From contig JAOACE010000009.1 of assembly GCA_026418015.1 (NCBI GenBank), positions 124,001 to 188,000 of the forward strand: a DNA stretch of 64,000 bases, in the 5' to 3' direction. The DNA is from Leptospiraceae bacterium. GTDB taxonomy: Bacteria > Spirochaetota > Leptospiria > Leptospirales > Leptonemataceae. Below, piece after piece: positions 48,163 through 58,274 of the stretch (its first letter is position 1; every line of letters starts with the position of its first letter). The notes under the pieces are model-generated. The model was not told where the DNA came from and made no database searches. It saw only the letters and a program-made list of their open reading frames with translations. The position numbers and the translations under genes are program-made.

Positions 48163-50961
48163 TTAATGGGCAGATTCCCAATCTCTTCCTATCCCTATAT
48201 CCACTTTTAAGGGAACCTTTAAAGAAACGGCACTTTGCATTTTTTCTTTCGCTATTTCCATCAATTCCTCTTTTTCTTCGTCTTTTGCTTCGAACACCAA
48301 TTCGTCGTGTACTTGGAGAATCATTTTTGATTGCATCTTCTTTTTTTTAAGTTGCTTGTGGATTTCTATCATTGCAATTTTAATGATATCTGCACTGGTT
48401 CCTTGTATCGGTGTATTGATTGCTACTCTTTTGGCTGCTTCTTTCGTTTGCTTGTTCGAAGAATGAATATCAGGAATATATCGTCTTCTTCCAAATAAGG
48501 TTTCTACATAGCCGTTTTTTTCTGCAAACTCCACCATAGAATCAATATAACGTTTTACACCTGGATATTTCTCCATAAATGTATCGATGAATGATTTCGC
48601 TGTGGTTGTATCAATTCCTAAATTTTGAGATAATCCATAAGGACTTACTCCATAGATCACAGAAAAATTCAACGTCTTGGCTTGAGAGCGCATTTCGGGA
48701 GTAATTTCTTCTTTGGGTTTTCCGAATAATGACATCGCTGTTTGTGTATGTATGTCTTCGTTATGCCAAAATGCCTTCATCAAATTTTCGTCTTGCGAAT
48801 AATGAGCAAGAATTCTTAACTCGATCTGAGAATAATCCAAAGAGACAATCCAATATCCTTCTTCTGCAACAAATCCTCTTCGAATTGCTCTTCCCTCTTC
48901 TTCTTTTATGGGAATATTCTGTAAGTTGGGATTACTCGATGCTAATCGCCCAGTAGAAGTAATGGTTTGAGAATAATTCGTATGGATTCTTCCTGTCGAT
49001 GGTTCAATCAAATTTGGTAAAACATCGATGTAAGTATTTTTTAATTTTGTCAATTTTCTGTACTGCAAGATATGTTCAATAATAGGATGAAAGTTCTTTA
49101 AAGCTTCTAATACGCTTTGATCCGTAGAATATCCTGTTTTTGTTTTCTTCTGAACGGGAAGTTGCATTTTTTCGTATAGAATGTGTTGTAATTCTTTCGT
49201 AGAGTTGATGTTGAAGTCGACGCCCGCTTCTTCGTAAATTTTTTTTGTATAATACTGAATTTTTTTCTCGTATTCTTCGGATAATTTTCTAAAATAGTTT
49301 ACATCGATCTTTACCCCATTAAATTCCATTTCTGCTAATACTTCGATTAAAGGACATTCGATTTTATCGTGAACATCTAATAATTTTTTTTCTATCAATT
49401 GATTCTTTAATACCTTGTACAATTGATAGGTAATATCTGCATCTTCACAGGAATAAACATAGATTTCTTGTGGATCGATTTTATCGAAAGTAGTTTGCTT
49501 TTTTCCTTTTCCTGCTATATCTTCGTACTTGATAGTTTTGTAGTTTAAATATTCTACCGCTAAATCGTCCAAATTATGTTGTCGAATGCCTGGATTCAGT
49601 AAATAGCCAGCTATCATGGTATCGAAATATAAGTTTTTTAATATAATTCCTTTACGATAGAGCATTTTGTAATCGAATTTTAAATTTTGTCCTATAATTT
49701 TATAATTTTTATTTATGATTTTTTCTAAATATTTTTTTACTGTTTCTATGGGGATTCCCTTATTCGAAAACAAAGAACCTTCTTCAATAACAGATATATA
49801 ATAAGCACGATTTTCTTTAACACAAAGAGATATTCCCACCAATTTCGCGTCGTAAACATTCAAAGAAGAAGTTTCTGTATCTATTACTATCTCGTCGTAG
49901 TTCGAAATCTCATCAAGACAGTGTGTAAGTTCTTCTTCTTTAGTAATTAAAACATATTTGCTCGTATTTGCATTATATTCTTTTAGGTTCGAAGACTCAA
50001 CATAAAGTGCTTGCCCAAACATATCTGGGGTTTGATGTTCTTCCGAAAGATGGCTTTGAAATTCTTTTAATAGTTCTTTGTAGATTTGTTGAAATCCTTC
50101 TCTACGAAATAATACTAATATATCGTGCGATAAATAATTGGGAACTTTTAAATCCTGTTCTGTAATTTTCAAAATATCTTCAATATCTTTTTTGATAGTA
50201 GATAATTTCCTGGACAAAAATACATCTTCTTTCGATTCTATAAGTTTTTTTCTTATCGATGGTTTTATTTCTTCTATGTGGTTATACAAATTCTCTATGG
50301 TATGATATTTTTGGATCAATTCGGAAGCTGTTTTAGGACCAATACCTTTTGCACCAGGAATGTTATCGGATGTATCGCCCACCAATGCCATGTAATCTGG
50401 CACGTGTTCTGGTAAAATTCCATTTTCTTTGGTCAAGAATTCAGGCGTAATTACTGTAAATTCAGAAACTCCCTTTTTGCCCCGAAGCATAACAACATTT
50501 TGATCCAAGAGTTGATAGCAATCTTTATCTCCTGTTAATAAAATAATTTTATATTTTTTTTTAAATTTTTCTACCAGTGTTCCAATTATATCGTCTGCTT
50601 CGTATTTTGGAGAAATTATAATAGGGAAACCAATTTCTTTTAAAATTTCTTTGATTTTTTCTATCTGATAGATTAAATCTTCTGGCATAGGTTTACGATT
50701 TGCTTTGTATTCTTGATAAACTTCATGGCGAAATGTTTTTTCTGGTGGATCCCAAGTAATTGCTACATACTTTGGTTTATATTCATTCAACAACTTAAAC
50801 AACATGCGAAAAAAGCCATAGATTGCTCCTGTTGGTTTTCCATCTGCATCTCTTAGATCTTGCTGAACTAATGCATAGTAGGCTCTATACGCCAATGCAT
50901 GTGCATCTATAATAATCAAATCTGCATTAATAAAGTTTGTATTAGAATCTTTTTTCTTCAT
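48163..50961 (-). CDS. polA: DNA polymerase I
   Basis: 932 residues. 5'-3' exonuclease domain (about 12-290: IIDAHALAYRAYYAL, GDTSDNIPGAKGIGPKTA). 3'-5' proofreading domain (about 330-520), with its catalytic residues kept (VIDTETS, GQNLKFDYKML, YSCEDADITYQLY), so proofreading is probably active. Polymerase domain with motif A SLDYSQIELRI, motif B RSQAKTLNFSVIYG and motif C QVHDELVFE. It fills gaps in repair and removes RNA primers. It lies 60 bp upstream of the chemoreceptor gene and is probably transcribed separately. Confidence 0.98.
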   Translation of the reverse strand: MKKKDSNTNFINADLIIIDAHALAYRAYYALVQQDLRDADGKPTGAIYGFFRMLFKLLNEYKPKYVAITWDPPEKTFRHEVYQEYKANRKPMPEDLIYQIEKIKEILKEIGFPIIISPKYEADDIIGTLVEKFKKKYKIILLTGDKDCYQLLDQNVVMLRGKKGVSEFTVITPEFLTKENGILPEHVPDYMALVGDTSDNIPGAKGIGPKTASELIQKYHTIENLYNHIEEIKPSIRKKLIESKEDVFLSRKLSTIKKDIEDILKITEQDLKVPNYLSHDILVLFRREGFQQIYKELLKEFQSHLSEEHQTPDMFGQALYVESSNLKEYNANTSKYVLITKEEELTHCLDEISNYDEIVIDTETSSLNVYDAKLVGISLCVKENRAYYISVIEEGSLFSNKGIPIETVKKYLEKIINKNYKIIGQNLKFDYKMLYRKGIILKNLYFDTMIAGYLLNPGIRQHNLDDLAVEYLNYKTIKYEDIAGKGKKQTTFDKIDPQEIYVYSCEDADITYQLYKVLKNQLIEKKLLDVHDKIECPLIEVLAEMEFNGVKIDVNYFRKLSEEYEKKIQYYTKKIYEEAGVDFNINSTKELQHILYEKMQLPVQKKTKTGYSTDQSVLEALKNFHPIIEHILQYRKLTKLKNTYIDVLPNLIEPSTGRIHTNYSQTITSTGRLASSNPNLQNIPIKEEEGRAIRRGFVAEEGYWIVSLDYSQIELRILAHYSQDENLMKAFWHNEDIHTQTAMSLFGKPKEEITPEMRSQAKTLNFSVIYGVSPYGLSQNLGIDTTTAKSFIDTFMEKYPGVKRYIDSMVEFAEKNGYVETLFGRRRYIPDIHSSNKQTKEAAKRVAINTPIQGTSADIIKIAMIEIHKQLKKKKMQSKMILQVHDELVFEAKDEEKEELMEIAKEKMQSAVSLKVPLKVDIGIGRDWESAH

Positions 50962-51034
50962 TATAAAAACAATCTAAATGCACAACTATAATGGTCAATT
51001 CTGTTATCGTACTTTAAAAACAATGGATTAAATT

Positions 51035-52066
51035 TTACTCATTGGGCTTTACAACAAATCGAATTGGATTTCCTACCCTTTTTTCTAGTATTTCGAAACA
51101 ATCATTAATTTTATCTAATGGAGCAATACCACTAATAGAATCTTTTAAGTTTAATTTTCCCTTCTGATACAAATCGATTAAATCTGGTAAAGCTCTACTG
51201 TCCGATCCATAGCTACCACAAAGACACAAAGATCGAAATACCATAAGCGATGGGATTTTTAAAATCAATTCTTTTCTACTTAATCCAACCATAATATATT
51301 TACCACCAGAATTGAGTAGTCGGATTAGCGGTTCTACAAAATCATAATTACCCGTAAAGTCTAAAATTAAAGAAAATTTAATTTCTTTTTGAATTTTTTT
51401 TATAATATCCTTTAAATTTTTTGAATTATATACACTCGTTGCACCAGCTTTTTTTGCATTTTCTAAAGAACCTTCATCAATATCGAATGCATAGATTTGA
51501 TTTGCTTCTAATGCTCGAGAAATTTTTATCGCATGGATTCCTAATCCTCCACACCCAACGATTAAGACATTTTGATTTTTTTGTAGATTACCTACATATT
51601 TAATAGCATGAAAGGGTGTAGAAACAGCATCCGCAAGTATTGCTCCTTCTTCGAAAGGAATTTCATCAGGCAATTTCGCAACATTGGATTGAGGAATATT
51701 AATAAATTGTGCAAAAGCTCCATCGCGATTAAAACCTAATACACCTACTTCTTCGCACAAATTTTCGCGATGACTTAAACAAAACTCACACTTACCACAA
51801 CTTGTTCCAGCAGAAATAACAACACGATCGCCTTTTTTTAAACTCTGAACGTTTTTTCCTACTTTTTCGATAATTCCTGCAGCTTCGTGTCCGGGAATAA
51901 TCGGATCTTTTACTGGCTTTAAAAAACCATGCAATAAATGCAGATCCGATCCACAAATTCCACAAGCCATCACCTTTACTTGTACTTCGTGATCTTGGGG
52001 ATCTTCAATGGGAACATCTTGTATAATCAATTTAGGGTTATTTTTATAGTATAGTGCTGCTTTCAT
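51035..52066 (-). CDS. Zinc-dependent alcohol dehydrogenase family protein
   Basis: 343 residues of the medium-chain dehydrogenase family. Catalytic zinc ligands are in CGICGSDLH and GHEAAGIIEKVG. The four-Cys structural zinc site is intact (SCGKCEFCLSHRENLCEEV). The nucleotide-binding loop is VGCGGLGIHAIKI, followed by an Asp (YAFDID), which favours NAD+. The sequence resembles D-sugar-alcohol or threonine dehydrogenase relatives, but the substrate is not clear. Single gene, divergent from ridA. Confidence 0.9.
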   Translation of the reverse strand: MKAALYYKNNPKLIIQDVPIEDPQDHEVQVKVMACGICGSDLHLLHGFLKPVKDPIIPGHEAAGIIEKVGKNVQSLKKGDRVVISAGTSCGKCEFCLSHRENLCEEVGVLGFNRDGAFAQFINIPQSNVAKLPDEIPFEEGAILADAVSTPFHAIKYVGNLQKNQNVLIVGCGGLGIHAIKISRALEANQIYAFDIDEGSLENAKKAGATSVYNSKNLKDIIKKIQKEIKFSLILDFTGNYDFVEPLIRLLNSGGKYIMVGLSRKELILKIPSLMVFRSLCLCGSYGSDSRALPDLIDLYQKGKLNLKDSISGIAPLDKINDCFEILEKRVGNPIRFVVKPNE

Positions 52067-52165
52067 TTTTTTATCAATTTTAATTTTATTTTATTAAGTC
52101 AATAGAGAAAAATTTTGTTTTTATAAAAGACTTGCCTATTCTGTAAAGTTTTAAATTTTGAATTT

Positions 52166-52615
52166 ATGATTAAACGACGATTAGAGGAACTAGGAATTAT
52201 TTTACCAGAAGTTCCTAAACCAGTAGCTTCTTATATACCAGCAAAAATACAAGAAAATTTACTTTACATAAGTGGACAATTACCCCTAAAAGATGGAAAA
52301 CTTTTACTAACGGGAGCACTAAAACAAGAATCTGATGTAGAAAACGGAAAAAAAGCGATGGAACAATGTTTGATCAATTCCTTAGCAGCAGCATCTTCTG
52401 TGATTGATATTGATCAAATCAAAGGTATACTAAAATTAACTGCATTTGTTGCATCAACACAGGATTTTGTATGGCAACATTTAGTAGCGAATGGTGCATC
52501 GGAATTAGCATTTCGTATTTTTGGTGATGCAGGCAAGCATGTTCGCTCCGCAGTAGGTGTAGCATCTCTTCCTCTAAATGCATCCGTAGAACTAGAAGTT
52601 ATATATATTTTATAA
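52166..52615 (+). CDS. RidA/YjgF family protein (enamine/imine deaminase-like)
   Basis: 149 residues in the YjgF-like subgroup. It starts RRLEELGIILPEVPKPVASYIPA, and ends HVRSAVGVASLPLNASVELE, holding the Arg that contacts the carboxylate in RidA proteins. Members hydrolyse reactive enamines or imines from PLP enzymes, protecting metabolism. It heads a three-gene run; the next gene starts 5 nt later. Confidence 0.9.
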   Translation: MIKRRLEELGIILPEVPKPVASYIPAKIQENLLYISGQLPLKDGKLLLTGALKQESDVENGKKAMEQCLINSLAAASSVIDIDQIKGILKLTAFVASTQDFVWQHLVANGASELAFRIFGDAGKHVRSAVGVASLPLNASVELEVIYIL

Positions 52616-52620
52616 AATTT

Positions 52621-53154
52621 ATGGAATTTTTGTTATTCTACAAACAATGGTTTTTGATAATCTTTCGTGGCTGGAAGTTGATATTCAAAGAAATTATTGG
52701 AGATATTTTGTGGATAATAAAAAGATTCCATTTTAGTTATTGGATTCTTTTATTTTCTTCGATGATTTTATTTGTTTTAGTAATCCTTCCATGGTTTTCG
52801 TATCAATTCCAGTTAAACGAATTGGAAACAGTCTATTTAAGGACAAAAAAATGGTATTTTTTTGTGATTCCAGCGGTTACACCATTTTTCTTCGCGTTCA
52901 TTTATCATAGAAAGATTTATAACATACAAATGTTCATAAACATCATCATCATTGCTTTGTATGTTTATGGTTTCTTTAACAAAGAATTTCATATTTTTAT
53001 AAAAGGTGATTATCACACATCTTTTTTTTATTATTTCTATTTTTTGGGGTTGATCTTTCATACTTATGCGATTTATGCATTAAAGAGAAAAGAAAATTAT
53101 CTTTTTACTCAACTAGCTGAACTATGGAAAACGAAGATAAAAAACAGCCAATAA
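52621..53154 (+). CDS. Membrane protein of unknown function
   Basis: 177 residues with about four hydrophobic helices (about 40-62, 78-96, 100-122, 138-160) and a Lys/Arg-rich C-terminal tail. No family recognised. It lies 5 nt after ridA, and its last 31 bases overlap the start of the following gene in another frame, an unusually long overlap that suggests translational coupling. Confidence 0.65.
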   Translation: MEFLLFYKQWFLIIFRGWKLIFKEIIGDILWIIKRFHFSYWILLFSSMILFVLVILPWFSYQFQLNELETVYLRTKKWYFFVIPAVTPFFFAFIYHRKIYNIQMFINIIIIALYVYGFFNKEFHIFIKGDYHTSFFYYFYFLGLIFHTYAIYALKRKENYLFTQLAELWKTKIKNSQ

Positions 53155-55115
53155 GATATTTAATCCCCGAAAAAGCGTGGGAATATTTTTCTCAACCTCT
53201 AAGTACAGATGATGATTTTATTAAACACCAAAAAATCCTATCGCAGTTTTACGATGCAATCATAAATCTTTATCAAATAAAAAAATCCGAAACTTATATT
53301 CCCGAATTCGAAGAAATCTACCAAGAACTAGAATTTAGGAAAAAAGCAATAAGCGATAAAATTCCTTTACCAGAAAAAAGTGAATTGTTAAAATATAGCT
53401 TTATATTAGCATGCCATAAGCCAGCTTTTTTGGCAATTTTAAGAGAATTACAATTCGATGAACAACAAAGAAGATTTTATTTTAACACAAAATACGCTAT
53501 ACCTTTTAATGGTGATCTAAATTTTCTACAAAAAGGTATCTCTCAAGTTTTACACAACTCTCAAGCAAATTTTCGTACTCATTTAACAGAAATCAACCCC
53601 ACAAACCTACTAAAAGAAAAAATCGTGAATTTTAAATCCATCGAAGAGCTAAAAGATGTATTAGAAACAGGCCAACTACATGCAATTTTTAAAAAAATCT
53701 ATTTTATTAAAAATCAATTTGTTTATATAAACGAAAACGATATATATCGCATGAATTTAATCAACCAAAGGCTTAAAGAATTAATCTTAAAACCATTGAT
53801 CTATCAATTAGCAAAAGAAAAACTGATTTTATCTTTAAAAAGAAACTTAGATGTGCACTCCCCCGATGTGCTGTTGATCAATAATTTATACTACATAGAA
53901 TTAAGGTTTAATCTGCTACTCGATTTAATCCATCACGAATCGATAAAAAAAACCATCTACGAAAAAATTTCAACCAACGATAAAATCTTATTTTCTTCTA
54001 AAAGTAGAGTCGAAGAAGCAATATTGTTATCTCAATTTGTAATGAAGAATAAAGATTTTTCTGAAGATATACTCTTACTCTGCAGCGAAATAATCAGTTT
54101 AAATCAATTTATCGAATCTTCTAAAAAACAAGAAAAATTAGAACAACAAAAAATAGAATTAAAACAATTAGTGGATAAACTTTCTAAATCCAACGGTATA
54201 TATCGTGTAAAATACAAAGATAGAGTATATTCATCCCCCGAAATTATCGAGTATATTTTAAAAGGTCAAATACCTCAAATCCTTTTTGCTACATATCCAG
54301 TATTTAATTCTAGTAGTACTTCTATCGATTCTTACGAAGAGATCTATCTCTTATTAAAAGATAAAAAACAAATTGCTTCTGCTATCGAACAAGCAAAAGA
54401 TTTATACCAAAAAGTTTCGGATATTCATTTTGTACGTATATTAGAACAAATTTTACAATATCATGATAAGTCCGAAGAAGAAATCAATCAGATACTTCCA
54501 AGCTATCTGAAAGAAGATTTCGAAATATTATTATCTCGAACTTATCTACAAGATTTACCGTTTTTTCAGAGAATTCTTTATAAACTCATTGGAGGTAAAT
54601 TAGACAAAAAGACTTTAATGCAACTCTGGAAGAATTACTACAACAAAAATAAACTAAAAGTCATAAAAGAAGCACCTATCAATAAGCCAGAAAAGAAAAC
54701 AGAAAAAGTAAAACAAAAACAAGAAGAGGAATTAAACATTCAAGATAATGAATTATTTGTTCAATTAAAACAAAAAATTGAATGGTACATAGAAAGAGAT
54801 ATTATCCCAACAGAAAAGGTTATACTACACGATTTTAAAGAGAATAAAAAAGAATTAGAAAATATATTTAAAATGATTCATGTTGGGTTAAAATCGGTAC
54901 AAGATATAATCCCTATCATAACCAAAAATGATGTCTATCTTTTAAGTAAAGAATATCTCTTAAAACATAAAGACGAGCTACTGAACAAATACAACACAAA
55001 AATTCAAGAGCTAGAAGGAATCCAACTTAAAGATGGAAAAGTGATTTCTTTAAAAACAGAAAAAGATAAAATTGATTTATATAAAAATATAATAAAAATT
55101 ATTAATAAATTATAG
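53124..55115 (+). CDS. Large helical protein of unknown function
   Basis: 663 residues without signal peptide or membrane segment, so probably cytoplasmic. It is mainly helical and rich in Lys, Glu, Ile and Leu. A central segment has DKLSKSNGIYRVKYKDRVYSSPEIIEYILKGQ; about 545-575 form a Lys/Glu-rich linker (NKPEKKTEKVKQKQEEE), separating a last ~110-residue helical domain. No domain or catalytic motif was recognised. It begins inside the end of the membrane-protein gene (31-nt overlap), which hints that the two products act together. Confidence 0.75.
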   Translation: MENEDKKQPIRYLIPEKAWEYFSQPLSTDDDFIKHQKILSQFYDAIINLYQIKKSETYIPEFEEIYQELEFRKKAISDKIPLPEKSELLKYSFILACHKPAFLAILRELQFDEQQRRFYFNTKYAIPFNGDLNFLQKGISQVLHNSQANFRTHLTEINPTNLLKEKIVNFKSIEELKDVLETGQLHAIFKKIYFIKNQFVYINENDIYRMNLINQRLKELILKPLIYQLAKEKLILSLKRNLDVHSPDVLLINNLYYIELRFNLLLDLIHHESIKKTIYEKISTNDKILFSSKSRVEEAILLSQFVMKNKDFSEDILLLCSEIISLNQFIESSKKQEKLEQQKIELKQLVDKLSKSNGIYRVKYKDRVYSSPEIIEYILKGQIPQILFATYPVFNSSSTSIDSYEEIYLLLKDKKQIASAIEQAKDLYQKVSDIHFVRILEQILQYHDKSEEEINQILPSYLKEDFEILLSRTYLQDLPFFQRILYKLIGGKLDKKTLMQLWKNYYNKNKLKVIKEAPINKPEKKTEKVKQKQEEELNIQDNELFVQLKQKIEWYIERDIIPTEKVILHDFKENKKELENIFKMIHVGLKSVQDIIPIITKNDVYLLSKEYLLKHKDELLNKYNTKIQELEGIQLKDGKVISLKTEKDKIDLYKNIIKIINKL

Positions 55116-55748
55116 ATGAGAAATAGAATTCCATGTAATTATCTTAAAATATATTTTATCGATAATTTTTTTCCCTTCTAAGATAGAAATACCCATGTTA
55201 AAAAAAACCACTTTAATAGCAAATTCTGGAGGTAGATTTAACACGACAGAAGCTAAAACTCTTAACAAATTACCATGCGATAAAACCAAAATGTGGGAGT
55301 TTGGATTTTCTAACAGAGGTTCAATCTTATTATTATAAAACATTTCTGCTCTTTTTCGAACATCGAGAATACTTTCTCCCTCTGGATAACCTGCATCCAC
55401 TTTGGTGCGGATTTGGTTTAATAATTCAGGTTCCTGTCTTTCGATTTCTTTTACAAGTTTTCCTTCCCACCTTCCGCAGTGGATTTCTTTTAAAAGATCA
55501 TCTACCGTTATGGGAAATGATTTTTGATGTTTTTGATAGAACTGCGAAATTATCTCCAAAGAACGAAAAGCTCTTTTTTGGGGAGAAACAAAGCAATAAT
55601 CAAAATTTATGTTATTTTTTAACAAATATTGTGCTGTTTTCTCGCACTGAGTAATTCCTACCTCATTTAAATCTGTTTCTATGCTTCCTTGAATCCTTCC
55701 TTCTTTGTTAGAGTCGGTTTCTCCATGTCGAATTAAATAAATGCGCAT
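55110..55748 (-). CDS. Histidine phosphatase family protein (phosphoglycerate mutase-like)
   Basis: 212 residues. The catalytic RHGE is in MRIYLIRHGETDSNKEGRIQG, the acid/base Glu in EIHCGRWEGKLV and the second His in LVLSHGNLLRVLAS. This fits the co-factor-independent-looking, broad-specificity branch (CobC/GpmB type) rather than glycolytic GpmA. It is encoded 11 nt after lpdA, in the same direction. Its stop overlaps the convergent unknown gene by 6 nt. Confidence 0.9.
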   Translation of the reverse strand: MRIYLIRHGETDSNKEGRIQGSIETDLNEVGITQCEKTAQYLLKNNINFDYCFVSPQKRAFRSLEIISQFYQKHQKSFPITVDDLLKEIHCGRWEGKLVKEIERQEPELLNQIRTKVDAGYPEGESILDVRKRAEMFYNNKIEPLLENPNSHILVLSHGNLLRVLASVVLNLPPEFAIKVVFFNMGISILEGKKIIDKIYFKIITWNSISHL

Positions 55749-55759
55749 AAAGAAAATTT

Positions 55760-57202
55760 TTAAATATTGATTGGCTCGTCAATACTAACCCCAAATGCTT
55801 CCATAATTGCTTCGGAAATGGTAGGATGTGGGTGTACAAACTTAGCTAAATCTTCTGCTAACAACTCTGCATTGGTCGAAACTAATCCTTCACTGATAAT
55901 TTCTGTTGCATTTTTTCCTATTATATGTATACCTAAAATGTTATGATATTTCTTACCGATAATCACTTTTACAAAACCTTCTGCTTCTCCACTTGCATGG
56001 GCTCGTCCTAACGCGTTATAGGGGAATTTTCCGACTTTAAATTCAATACCCATTTCTTTGACTTTTTTTTCTGTAAAGCCAATTGATGCAATTTCTGGAC
56101 TACAATAAACACAAGAAGGAATCCAATTATAATTGATGGGTTTATAGTCGACTTTATGATCAGAAGAAATCTTTTTTTCTTTTTGTAATGTAATAAAAAT
56201 ATGTTCTGCTGCTCGAATGCCTTCGTGACTTGCAACATGAGCTAATGCTGGTGTATTAATACAATCACCAATTGCATAAATATCAGGATTCGTAGTTTGA
56301 TAATCTTTGTTGACTTTTACCTTATCTTTGTTCAGCTCTACAAAAACACCATTGAGGTTTAATTTTTCTGTATTGGCAATAATGCCCACAGCAAGTAAGA
56401 TTTTATCGAAATTATCTTTAAAAATTTGATTTTTGTTATCTAGAATTTCTACATCTATCTTACCATTATTTATCTTATGACTTTGAACCTTAGAATTCGT
56501 ATATATTTTTATATTTCTTTTTTTATAAATATTTTCTAATGTTCTTGCAATTTCTTCGTCTTCTAATGGTAGAATATTAGGCATTAATTCTACGATAGAA
56601 ACTTCTGTCCCTAAACTATGGTAAAAATCTGCAAATTCTATCCCAATAGCACCAGCTCCAATAATTAAAAGTTTTTTGGGGAGTTCTTCTAAAGACATGG
56701 CTTTTTTATAATCGATGATGTGTTCTTGATCAATTTTGATATCGGGTAAATTCTTCGCTCTTGCCCCTGTTGCAATAATCGTTTTTTTTGTTTGCAATTC
56801 TGTGATTTTTTCTGTTAGGCTTTCGTCTTTATATACTAAGATGTTATGAGTATCTTTAAAAACACCAAATCCATAGATCACATCGATTTGGTTTTTCTTC
56901 ATTAGATATTCCACCCCTCTTGACATTCTATTTGCAACTTTTCGTGAACGTTCGATAATAGAAGAAAAATCAAAACTAAAATCGTTTACAACAATCCCAA
57001 ATTCTTTGGATTTTTTGATCTTCTGATAAAGATGTGCACTTTCTAATAAAGCTTTTGTGGGAATACATCCCCAATTTAAACAAATACCACCTAATTCTGA
57101 TTTTTCTATTACTGCTGTTTTTAAACCTAGCTGAGATGCTCTAATTGCAGCAACATAACCTCCAGGTCCAGATCCAATTACGACGACATCATAAGCATTC
57201 AT
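55760..57202 (-). CDS. lpdA: Dihydrolipoamide dehydrogenase
   Basis: 480 residues. FAD loop VVIGSGPGGYVAA near the N-terminus; redox disulfide GGICLNWGCIPTK with Cys41 and Cys46; NAD-binding GAGAIGIEFADF; C-terminal dimer domain with the HPHPTISE catalytic His-Glu pair. It reoxidises dihydrolipoamide in 2-oxoacid dehydrogenase or glycine-cleavage complexes. No E1, E2 or gcv genes are nearby, so it probably serves complexes encoded elsewhere. Confidence 0.97.
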   Translation of the reverse strand: MNAYDVVVIGSGPGGYVAAIRASQLGLKTAVIEKSELGGICLNWGCIPTKALLESAHLYQKIKKSKEFGIVVNDFSFDFSSIIERSRKVANRMSRGVEYLMKKNQIDVIYGFGVFKDTHNILVYKDESLTEKITELQTKKTIIATGARAKNLPDIKIDQEHIIDYKKAMSLEELPKKLLIIGAGAIGIEFADFYHSLGTEVSIVELMPNILPLEDEEIARTLENIYKKRNIKIYTNSKVQSHKINNGKIDVEILDNKNQIFKDNFDKILLAVGIIANTEKLNLNGVFVELNKDKVKVNKDYQTTNPDIYAIGDCINTPALAHVASHEGIRAAEHIFITLQKEKKISSDHKVDYKPINYNWIPSCVYCSPEIASIGFTEKKVKEMGIEFKVGKFPYNALGRAHASGEAEGFVKVIIGKKYHNILGIHIIGKNATEIISEGLVSTNAELLAEDLAKFVHPHPTISEAIMEAFGVSIDEPINI

Positions 57203-57206
57203 GTTT

Positions 57207-57247
57207 ATATTTTAAAAAAGATTGATTTTTTGTCAAAATCTTTTAAA
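57207..57247. promoter_or_regulatory. AT-rich inverted repeat between lpdA and the TPR gene
   Basis: AAAAGATT at 57216-57223 pairs with AATCTTTT at 57237-57244, and the outer TTTTAAAA-type bases extend the symmetry. It sits in the 89-bp divergent intergenic space, where it could be an operator or overlap both promoters. In such AT-rich DNA, chance symmetry is possible. Confidence 0.35.
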
Positions 57248-57291
57248 AACGTTTTGTTAAATTTACTCAACCAACTGAATTGTATTTATTT

Positions 57292-58230
57292 ATGAAATTT
57301 TATTATTATATTTTATTTTTTTTTATGAACATATTGTATGCTCAAACCAATGAGAATTTGCCAGATATTCTTGTAAAGGAAAACGAATATTTAGCTTCTT
57401 TTCCTAAAACAGCATTTGTTTTCGAATTAAATAGTGCTGATTTTATCGTTTGTAGAGAGAATCCATTATTCAAACCAAAAAAAGAAATTCAATCTACGAT
57501 TAATATAGAATTCCAAAACAGAAATTACCAAGAAATAGGCAAATTCAACAATGATCTTATAGAATATTATCTAACAACAAATGACATTAAAACAACCAAC
57601 CAAAAATTTCTCGAAGGTTATAATCAAGATCCTCTATTTTTTGCGTTTTTGTACAATTTGGGAAGGTCGTATTATATTCAAAAAAATTACGAAAAAAGCA
57701 TTTTTTATTTTAATAAAGCTTTATATTTTTTCCCAAACTATGCAAGAATCCACTATTATTTAGGAAAAAACCACTTTTTATTGAATAACGAAATTTCTGG
57801 AGAATATCATTTTAGAAAAGCCATACAACTAAATCCAGAACAAGTAGAATATTGGATAGATTTTATAAATATCCTTTACGATAAAAAACAATTTTCTAAA
57901 GCAGATTTGTATATTTCTAAAGGACAAGAAAGATTCTCGGATAACAATTATTTTAAAATCTTTCGAATTCGATACTTAATCAAAAAAAATCAATACAAAG
58001 AAGCAATCAACTTGGTTCAATCTATAAATCTAAATCAACTTAGCGAACTAGAACAATTAGAACTAAAATATACAAAATTTCTTCTGTACGAAAAAACTAC
58101 AAGCATCGAAAATGCACTAACCGAAATCAACGAGATTTTAAACGCGAACGATCGCTATTTTTTAAATAAATATCCCAAAGAGTTATTACTAAATCAAAAA
58201 ATGCGATTAGAAAAAATCATAAAAAAATAG
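57292..58230 (+). CDS. Secreted or membrane-attached TPR protein
   Basis: Start taken as the ATG at 57292; a TTG at 57280 is an upstream alternative. 312 residues. The signal peptide MKFYYYILFFFMNILYA is probably cut before QTNE. Repeats near the centre (FAFLYNLGRSYYIQKNYEKSIFYFNKALYFFPNYARIHYYLGKNHFLLNNE) are two clear tetratricopeptide repeats, with two or three weaker ones after. TPR proteins bind partner proteins; no enzyme domain is seen. The TAG stop is part of the terminator hairpin of the convergent lipoprotein gene. Confidence 0.8.
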   Translation: MKFYYYILFFFMNILYAQTNENLPDILVKENEYLASFPKTAFVFELNSADFIVCRENPLFKPKKEIQSTINIEFQNRNYQEIGKFNNDLIEYYLTTNDIKTTNQKFLEGYNQDPLFFAFLYNLGRSYYIQKNYEKSIFYFNKALYFFPNYARIHYYLGKNHFLLNNEISGEYHFRKAIQLNPEQVEYWIDFINILYDKKQFSKADLYISKGQERFSDNNYFKIFRIRYLIKKNQYKEAINLVQSINLNQLSELEQLELKYTKFLLYEKTTSIENALTEINEILNANDRYFLNKYPKELLLNQKMRLEKIIKK

Positions 58231-58246
58231 CCCCTATCGGGGCTAT
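58227..58246 (-). terminator. Intrinsic terminator of the large lipoprotein gene
   Basis: ATAGCCCC and GGGGCTAT form a perfect 8-bp stem with a TATC loop. On the minus strand the stem is followed by seven T, a strong intrinsic terminator, 28 nt past the stop at 58275. It also includes the stop codon of the TPR gene. Confidence 0.85.
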
Positions 58247-58274
58247 AAAAACACTATGGGTTAAAGGAGAGAGA

